This document shows, in pieces, positions 58,657 through 64,000 of a DNA stretch of 64,000 bases. The DNA is taken from contig CALULH010000007.1 in assembly GCA_944321435.1 (NCBI GenBank), forward strand, positions 62,001-126,000. The letters run 5' to 3'. Each line of letters starts with the position of its first letter. Position 1 is the first letter of the stretch. Origin of the DNA: an uncultured Coriobacteriaceae bacterium (lineage in GTDB: Bacteria > Actinomycetota > Coriobacteriia > Coriobacteriales > Coriobacteriaceae). The notes below the pieces were generated by a model. The model made no database searches. It saw nothing but the letters and a program-made list of their open reading frames with translations, and was not told where the DNA came from. The position numbers were made by a program, and so were the translations under genes.

Positions 58657-59334
58657 ATGAACATTTTGATCGTCGAAGACGAGCCCCGCTTGGCAGAAGC
58701 CCTCGCGCATATCCTCGAGGAATCCGATTACCATACCGAGACCGTGGGCAACGGCACCGACGCGCTTTCCTATGCGCGTTCGGAGCTCTACGATCTCGTC
58801 CTGCTCGACGTCATGCTGCCCGGTATGGACGGCTTGGAGGTCGTGCGCACCATGCGCCACGAGAACATCTCCACACCGGTGCTCATGCTCACTGCGCGCA
58901 CCGAGACCTCGGACAAGGTTAAGGGACTGGACGCCGGCGCCGATGACTACATGACCAAGCCCTTCGAGGCCGAGGAGCTTCTCGCCCGCGTCCGCGCATT
59001 GCTGCGCCGCCAGGGCGAGGTGGTGTTCGACGAGATCACCTGCGGCGACCTGACGCTCAACCTCTCCACCCACGAGCTGGTCTGCGGGCCCAAGAAGGTG
59101 CACCTCTCCCATAAGGAGTTCGAGGTGGCCAAGCTGCTCATGGGCTCGCCCAACCAAGTGTTCTCCAAGGAGACGTTGCTCAACAAGGTGTGGGGCATCG
59201 ACGCCGAGGCAACGGAGAACAGCGTGGAGGCCTACATCTCGTTTCTGCGCAAGAAGCTGCGCTTCCTCAACTCCACGGTTGACATCAACACCATCCGCAT
59301 GCTGGGGTACCGCATAGCCTTGCCCGAGGATTAA
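58657..59334 (+). CDS. Response regulator, OmpR/PhoB family
   Basis: 225 residues. Receiver domain with phospho-acceptor Asp51 in LVLLDVMLPGMDG, acidic pocket VEDEPR, and the Thr/Lys switch (MLTARTET, TKPFEAEEL). C-terminal winged helix (about 128-222, HLSHKEFEVAKLLM and NSVEAYISFLRKKL). It is 13 bp upstream of the kinase gene, with which it forms a pair. Target genes unknown. Confidence 0.95.
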   Translation: MNILIVEDEPRLAEALAHILEESDYHTETVGNGTDALSYARSELYDLVLLDVMLPGMDGLEVVRTMRHENISTPVLMLTARTETSDKVKGLDAGADDYMTKPFEAEELLARVRALLRRQGEVVFDEITCGDLTLNLSTHELVCGPKKVHLSHKEFEVAKLLMGSPNQVFSKETLLNKVWGIDAEATENSVEAYISFLRKKLRFLNSTVDINTIRMLGYRIALPED

Positions 59335-59347
59335 CCGGGCGCACGAT

Positions 59348-60643
59348 ATGCTCAAGCGCCTGCGCCGCAAGATCGTCATTCTCATCATGGTGCTCGTGGG
59401 CTTGGTGCTCACGGTGGCGGTCCTTGCCGGACCGGTGTGGCTGGGCATCAAGCTGAACGTGGCGGCTTCCAACGTGCTGAGCGTTGCGGCCAAGATGGGA
59501 CCTGCCGCCCTCAACGTGCCGCAGATCGGCAAACGCCCCTCGTCGGCCGATGACAACCTGCGCAACGCCGCTGACGAGCTGGACGATCTTACCGGCTCCA
59601 ATTACCCGGTGTACTGCGCGTCGATAACCTCCGACGGGCTGATCATCGCCAGCAACGAAAGCTCCGTCAGCATTTACCCCGAGGTCCTGAGCGAAGCGCT
59701 CGACCGCGTCTTGACGAGCGATAAGGACAGCGGGCGCCTTTCGGACCTGCGCATCATGTACGCGCGCGTGCAGACGGCCAACGGCTACAACGTGGCGTTT
59801 CTCGACACGGCGGCCATCGACGCAAACATGGAGGCCTCCATTGTGGGCGCGCTGGGCCGCCTCGTGCTGGGCTTGGCCGTCCTTTTGTGCATTGCCATTG
59901 GATGCGCGCGCTACGTGACCCGGCCGGTTGCCGATGCCTGGCGCCAGCAGCAGCGCTTTGTCGCCGATGCCTCGCACGAGCTCAAGACGCCGCTCACCGT
60001 GATTCTCGCCAGCACCGACATCATGCAGCAGCATCCCGAGAAGACGGTGGGTGAGCAGGCCAACTGGCTGGCGTCCATAGAGGACGAGGGAAAGCGCATG
60101 AAGAAGCTCGTTGAGGAGCTGCTCGCCGCGGCCCGCGCGGGAGAGCGGGAGGACGGGGCGGCGGTAGCGCCTCCCGACCAGGCCGTCGACCGTGTAGACA
60201 TGACCGAGCTGGTGGAGCAGTCCTGCCTGCAGTTCGACGCGGTGGCCTTCGACAAAGGCATCGACTTTGCCTGGGAGGTGGCGCCGGATCTGGCGTGCAT
60301 GGGCGATGCGGACAGCTTGGAGCGGCTGGTGCGCATACTGCTGGATAACGCCATGAAGTACGCTGGGCCCGAGGGTGCGGCCAAAGTGGACCTTACGGCC
60401 GAAAAGCGCAGTCAGAAGATCGTGGTGACGGTGAGAAACACCGGCGACCCCATCGACCCCGAGGTTCTGCCGCATGTCTTCGACCGTTTCTACCGCGCCG
60501 ATGCCAGCCGCACCGACGGCAGCTCCTTTGGCCTGGGGCTTTTCATCGCGCAGTCGATCGCCCGGCGCTGCAAGGGGGAGCTTTCGGTTACCAGCACCGC
60601 GGCCGAGGGGACGGCGTTTACCTGCACGCTGCCAGCGGCCTAA
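59348..60643 (+). CDS. Sensor histidine kinase
   Basis: 431 residues. Two TM segments (about 13-35 and 170-190) flank a 130-residue exterior sensor domain. HisKA domain with His210 in DASHELKTPLT; HATPase_c with N-box LERLVRILLDNAMKYAG, GDPIDPEVLPHVFDRFYRAD and G-box GSSFGLGLFIAQS. No HAMP domain is clear. Partner of the upstream regulator. The signal is unknown. Confidence 0.95.
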   Translation: MLKRLRRKIVILIMVLVGLVLTVAVLAGPVWLGIKLNVAASNVLSVAAKMGPAALNVPQIGKRPSSADDNLRNAADELDDLTGSNYPVYCASITSDGLIIASNESSVSIYPEVLSEALDRVLTSDKDSGRLSDLRIMYARVQTANGYNVAFLDTAAIDANMEASIVGALGRLVLGLAVLLCIAIGCARYVTRPVADAWRQQQRFVADASHELKTPLTVILASTDIMQQHPEKTVGEQANWLASIEDEGKRMKKLVEELLAAARAGEREDGAAVAPPDQAVDRVDMTELVEQSCLQFDAVAFDKGIDFAWEVAPDLACMGDADSLERLVRILLDNAMKYAGPEGAAKVDLTAEKRSQKIVVTVRNTGDPIDPEVLPHVFDRFYRADASRTDGSSFGLGLFIAQSIARRCKGELSVTSTAAEGTAFTCTLPAA

Positions 60644-60789
60644 AGGGTCGGCGGGCGGATAAGGCGAACCTGCCCCACCCATCCACGGTCGACCGTTGTG
60701 TTACCGTCTGCCTGAACGATCGGGGGCTTTCGCCCATTCGGGGTATAATCACAACCACGTACGCACTCCCTTATCACTAGGAGGAAGCT

Positions 60790-61173
60790 ATGAGCAAGTT
60801 TTCCTTGGGTTTCTTCACCGGCGCCCTCATGGGCGCAGCCGCCGGCGCTGTGGCGGGCATCCTGCTGGCCCCTCGCTCGGGCGCTGAGACCCGTGCCATG
60901 GCCGCCGATGCCGCCAACGACGCTTGGGACAGCGCGGTCGACATGTACGAGAACGCCCGCGAGCAGGCCCGCTCCGCTATGGATGACTTCGGCCCCATGG
61001 TCGATGCCAAGACCGATCAGCTCCGCGCCAAGGTAGACCTTGCTCGCGAGCGCATGGATCAGCTGCGCGAGAGCCTGAACGACGCGGTTTCCTCCGCCAC
61101 CCCCGCTGCCGACGTGGTCGTCGAGCCCGTGCAGCCCGGTCCTACCGCCACCGACATCCCTGCCGAGGCCTAA
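60790..61173 (+). CDS. YtxH-domain protein
   Basis: 127 residues. An N-terminal Gly/Ala hydrophobic segment (FSLGFFTGALMGAAAGAVAGILLAP, seen at residues 4-28) precedes an amphipathic helical region with LEA/apolipoprotein-like heptads (AADAANDAWDSAVDMYENA). This matches YtxH-family general stress proteins. AGGAGGAAGC lies before the ATG. Its stop overlaps the next start by one base (TAATG), so the two are coupled. Confidence 0.87.
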   Translation: MSKFSLGFFTGALMGAAAGAVAGILLAPRSGAETRAMAADAANDAWDSAVDMYENAREQARSAMDDFGPMVDAKTDQLRAKVDLARERMDQLRESLNDAVSSATPAADVVVEPVQPGPTATDIPAEA

Positions 61174-61961
61174 TGCTCTCCATCCGCGAGCTTCAGCGCC
61201 TACGCGTATGCCGTGACCTGCCGGAGAAGCGTCGGCAGGACAAGGACGGCGTCCCGCGCGAGCTGCCGCGCTTGGGAAAGATCCACCACGCGGTTTTCTC
61301 GCCTGACGGCGCGCGCGTGGTGGGCTTCATGGTGCGTCAGCCCGATATAGCCGGCATGGTCAAGCGTCCGGATGTGTTCGTTGCCTTGGACGCGCTGCAC
61401 TACCGCGACGGCGCCCTCGTGGTCTCGCTTGACAAGGACGCCTGCGATGACCGCGCCGTCAAGCGCCTTGGTTTGGATTTCGACCGCTGTATCATGTGGG
61501 TCGGCATGGATGTGCGCTGTGCTTCCGGCAAGAAGCTGGGGTACTGCTCTGATGCCTCCTTCGACTTCAAGACGGGGGCTGTTGACTCCTACGAGGTCAC
61601 GGATGGTGCGGCGGCCGAGGCGTTGCTGGGCACCGTCCTGGTCCCCGCGTCGTACGTGCAGGGATACCATGACGGCTTCATGGTGCTGGACGATGGCGCC
61701 GCGCAGCTCGCCCCCCAGGGCGGCGTGGCCGCAAAGGCGGCCGAGGCCAGCGTCGTGGTGGGCGCCAAAGCCAAGGAGGCGGGCGAGAAGATCGGCGCGC
61801 AGGCCAGCAAGGCCGCCAAGAAGCTGGATGACTCTGCCTCCGTTGCGGTCAACAAGGGCAGCCGCGCCCTCGGCCGCCAGCTTGGCAAGACCAAGGGGAT
61901 GTTCGCGGCGTTCAAAAGCGAGTACCGCAAGGCGGCGGGTCCATCCAAGAAGAAGAGCTGA
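61173..61961 (+). CDS. PRC-barrel-like protein with helical tail
   Basis: 262 residues. Two beta-rich segments, RLGKIHHAVFSPDGARVVGFM and KKLGYCSDASFDFKTGAVDSYEV, have the look of PRC-barrel repeats. The C-terminal 85 residues form a basic Ala/Lys helical tail (AKAKEAGEKIGAQASKAAKK). It shares a TAATG junction with the YtxH gene. A role in envelope or chromosome association is only a guess. Confidence 0.72.
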   Translation: MLSIRELQRLRVCRDLPEKRRQDKDGVPRELPRLGKIHHAVFSPDGARVVGFMVRQPDIAGMVKRPDVFVALDALHYRDGALVVSLDKDACDDRAVKRLGLDFDRCIMWVGMDVRCASGKKLGYCSDASFDFKTGAVDSYEVTDGAAAEALLGTVLVPASYVQGYHDGFMVLDDGAAQLAPQGGVAAKAAEASVVVGAKAKEAGEKIGAQASKAAKKLDDSASVAVNKGSRALGRQLGKTKGMFAAFKSEYRKAAGPSKKKS

Positions 61962-62059
61962 CGCGCGGCGGTTATCGCGCCGCGCCTCCTTTTTGCGCGT
62001 AGGTCCAAGCGGCACGCGCTCGGCACCTATGCGTCTCCTTATGTACGCCGGGAGAAACG

Positions 62060-63475
62060 ATGCCTAACTACACCACCTCCTACCAGCACAAACCGCATAT
62101 GCGCCGCAAGCCGGGCGGAACCGGCGTTGGTAGGCGGCTGCCGTCGCGGCGGTCCCACATGGCAAACCTGCGTCCCGTACGCGCCGACATGCCCGACCTG
62201 CGCCATTCGCAGGGCTTTGGCCGCCGTGCCCCGCGCCGCCCCAAGAACAGCCGGCTTCCGTACGTGCTTATCGCCATCGGCGTCGCCGTGGTGCTGTTCG
62301 CGGCGAGCATCGTGCTGTACCTTAACCGCTCGGTTCAGATCACGCTCAACGGCTCGACGGTCAGCGTGCGCATCAATTCCACCATCGACCAGGTGATTTC
62401 GTCGCAGGGACTCGAACCCTCTCCGGGCGACCTGCTGGCGGTTGACGACAGCGTTTTGGAGAAGGAGGCCGGCAATCCCTTCGAGGTCGAGCTCAACGGC
62501 GAGAAGCTCGAGGGCGATGCCAAGCACGCCACCCAAGTGACCGGGGGCGAGGAGCTTGCCATCACCGATGGAGATGACGCCTACGAGGATCACCAGGTGC
62601 AGGCCACGGAGATCCAGCCCACGCTTACCGTCGAGGGCACGGGTGCGGTGCAGTACGTGGAGCAGTGGGGTGTTCCCGGGCGCAGCGAGGTTTGGACCGG
62701 CGAGGTCTCGGGGCTCACGCAAGATCGCGGTGTGGTGCAGGAGGTGCAGAACTGCATCGTGCGCTGCAAGAACGTGATCCCCGAGGAGGGATCGTACGTG
62801 GCGCTGACGTTCAACCTGGCTCCCAGCTCGGAGACCGAGCAGATTTTGCAGGTGCTGGCCGAAAGGGGCGTGCGCGCCACGTTCTTCATGCTGGGCGATT
62901 CGGTGAGCACGAGAAGCGGTGCCGCCAAGGCGGTTGTAGAGGCCGGCTGCGAGGTCGGCTCCATGGGGACCGAGAACACGAGCCTTGCCGATTTGGATGC
63001 GTCGAGCCTGCGCGATCGCATTTCCAGCGGATTCGATACGTTGCAGGCGGCAACGGGCGCCAGTACGCGCTATTTCCGCGGGCCGCTGCAGTCCTTCGGC
63101 GCACAGCAATGGGCGGACGCCATGGATCTGGTTGCGTGCAACATCCAGTGGAACGTGGATTCCGGCGACTGGCTGCTGGCTGGAACGGATTCCATCGTGT
63201 CCAACGTGGTGGACTACACGTCCAACGGCGACATCGTATTGCTGACGGACAACGGGTCGACCGACGGGGAGACCTTGGCGGCGCTTCCGAGCATCATCGA
63301 CGGCTTGCAGGCAAAGGGCTACACCCTGGTGACCTTGTCCGAGCTGCTCGCCACAGACGGCGACATCCCCGCCGAGGTTGCAAACGGCACCGCCTCCATG
63401 CCCGATGACGCCGTGCTTCCCCATTACGTGCCCACGGACTCAGCGGAGGACGATGCGTCTTCGGACGCCGCGTAG
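62060..63475 (+). CDS. NodB-fold (polysaccharide deacetylase-like) membrane protein lacking catalytic motifs
   Basis: 471 residues. A basic cytoplasmic N-terminus, one TM segment (about 70-92, YVLIAIGVAVVLFAASIVLYL), a ubiquitin-like DUF348-type domain (95-160, VQITLNGSTVSVRINS), then a NodB domain (from residue 245). In the latter the metal aspartates TFDDGP are replaced by TFNLAP, the HxxxH motif by SMGTENTS, and the RPP loop by RGPLQS, while GVRATFFMLG is kept. It should bind rather than deacetylate. GGGAGA lies upstream of the ATG. Confidence 0.8.
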   Translation: MPNYTTSYQHKPHMRRKPGGTGVGRRLPSRRSHMANLRPVRADMPDLRHSQGFGRRAPRRPKNSRLPYVLIAIGVAVVLFAASIVLYLNRSVQITLNGSTVSVRINSTIDQVISSQGLEPSPGDLLAVDDSVLEKEAGNPFEVELNGEKLEGDAKHATQVTGGEELAITDGDDAYEDHQVQATEIQPTLTVEGTGAVQYVEQWGVPGRSEVWTGEVSGLTQDRGVVQEVQNCIVRCKNVIPEEGSYVALTFNLAPSSETEQILQVLAERGVRATFFMLGDSVSTRSGAAKAVVEAGCEVGSMGTENTSLADLDASSLRDRISSGFDTLQAATGASTRYFRGPLQSFGAQQWADAMDLVACNIQWNVDSGDWLLAGTDSIVSNVVDYTSNGDIVLLTDNGSTDGETLAALPSIIDGLQAKGYTLVTLSELLATDGDIPAEVANGTASMPDDAVLPHYVPTDSAEDDASSDAA

Positions 63476-63504
63476 TGGAGGCGCCGCTATAACGATCTGT
63501 TCGC

Positions 63505-63535
63505 CACACCTATCAACAGGCCGTTGATAGGTGTG
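63505..63535. terminator. Hairpin after the NodB-like gene
   Basis: CACACCTATCAAC pairs with GTTGATAGGTGTG around 5 bases. Only a short T-run follows (CTTTA). Confidence 0.55.
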
Positions 63536-63746
63536 CGCTTTACGGCGCTACCGTTCATTCATCTTCTTTTTAGCTATGATGGGTCCATGCGTGGCATGCG
63601 GGCGTTTCTCTAGCTTTCCGCACTGCTCGCCACGGTACGGCAGGCTGCGGTAGGTCCTCCGGCTGTGGTTCACGGTCCGCATGTCCGCGCAACGTGGTAT
63701 CCTCAGCCCGATCGCAGCTTAAACGACACTGAAAGACAGGTGCGCC

Positions 63747-64000
63747 ATGGGTTCGCAGCATCATACGGGATCCGGCACTTCTCCTCATCAGCCTCCTCAT
63801 CAGCAACATCCGACCATACGGTACGCGGGGCACTCGCACCATGCGTCCGCCGCGGGGACGGGTCATGCCCCGGCGCGCTCGCCGCATGGCTCTGCGTCCC
63901 ATGGTGCCGCCATGCCGGCCGCTGCGGGCGGTCGGCCCCGTCAGGTGCGCGCCGCGCATCCGCGTCAGGGCACTCCCCATCAGGTGGCTCCCGCGTCTCA
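63747..64000 (+). CDS. His/Pro/Ala-rich N-terminus of a gene cut by the window edge
   Basis: Open from an ATG to the window end, 84 codons, with GACAGG before it. Composition is low-complexity and rich in His, Gly, Pro, Ala and Gln (GSQHHTGSG, HQPPHQQHP). It is probably a disordered leader like those on other membrane proteins in this genome; the domain beyond the edge is not visible. A long frame also exists on the other strand here, so the call is tentative. Confidence 0.45.
   Translation, partial: MGSQHHTGSGTSPHQPPHQQHPTIRYAGHSHHASAAGTGHAPARSPHGSASHGAAMPAAAGGRPRQVRAAHPRQGTPHQVAPAS

Noticed and set aside
63570..63980. Minus-strand open frame at the right edge
   Set aside because: Arg/Met/Gly-rich shadow of the plus-strand His/Pro/Ala-rich frame, with no ribosome site.

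Overview
The window is a high-GC bacterial chromosome segment around the replication origin. Gene content and protein style point to an actinobacterium of the class Coriobacteriia, close to Collinsella. The evidence is an rsmG-jag-yidC-yidD-rnpA-rpmH block facing left, dnaA-dnaN-recF-gyrB-gyrA facing right, an ATPase gene wedged between rpmH and dnaA, and many Ala/Gly/Arg-rich proteins. The genus is an inference; no rRNA gene is present to settle it.

Layout. 1-3098: minus-strand origin-left block (RNA modification, membrane insertion, RNase P protein, L34). 3099-3414: divergence point with a cluster of DnaA-box-like 9-mers, the best oriC candidate. 3415-14490: plus-strand replication block (GHKL ATPase with a putative winged helix, dnaA, dnaN, recF, a DUF721/DciA-like gene, gyrB, gyrA). 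The dnaA-dnaN gap also holds DnaA boxes and an AT-rich trinucleotide tract. 14491-15643: gene-free repeat region. 15683-24080: isolated tRNA-Ala and tRNA-Ile, DUF151 and DnaJ-domain proteins, typA, a TRIC-family channel, two tRNA-Ser genes and a DUF4013 membrane protein. 24502-28385: rpsF-ssb-rpsR-rplI and dnaB. 28626-37960: purA, degV, purD, a pilin-domain remnant, a Nudix hydrolase, an ABC exporter and a membrane-anchored protein. 38123-41396: a pyridoxamine kinase, a deleted NlpC/P60 paralogue with a surface-anchor remnant, and an intact NlpC/P60 protein. 41613-49049: carA-carB, small metabolic genes, dedA, tadA. 49115-53948: tRNA-Ser, a PatB-like lyase, and a divergent treR/treC trehalose locus. 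54132-63475: DUF362 ferredoxin-type protein, hemolysin III, CNNM transporter, an HxxEH protein, a two-component system, YtxH and PRC-barrel proteins, and a NodB-fold protein lacking catalytic residues. The last gene (from 63747) runs off the window.

The most unusual material is non-coding. Two of the three tRNA-Ser genes are followed by the same architecture: an inverted copy of the tRNA 3' end, a GC-rich hairpin segment of about 100 bases, a second direct copy of the tRNA 3' end, and then a conserved promoter (TTGTTT-N17-TATACA) with a conserved transcribed leader. Several long intergenic inverted repeats (arms of 19 to 44 bp) occur, two of them sharing the core GGGGACGGGTACGTTTGGC. DnaA-box-like sites also lie inside the ATPase gene and as an inverted pair upstream of dnaB. 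Coordinates and motifs were read by eye; no alignment, folding or database search was run.
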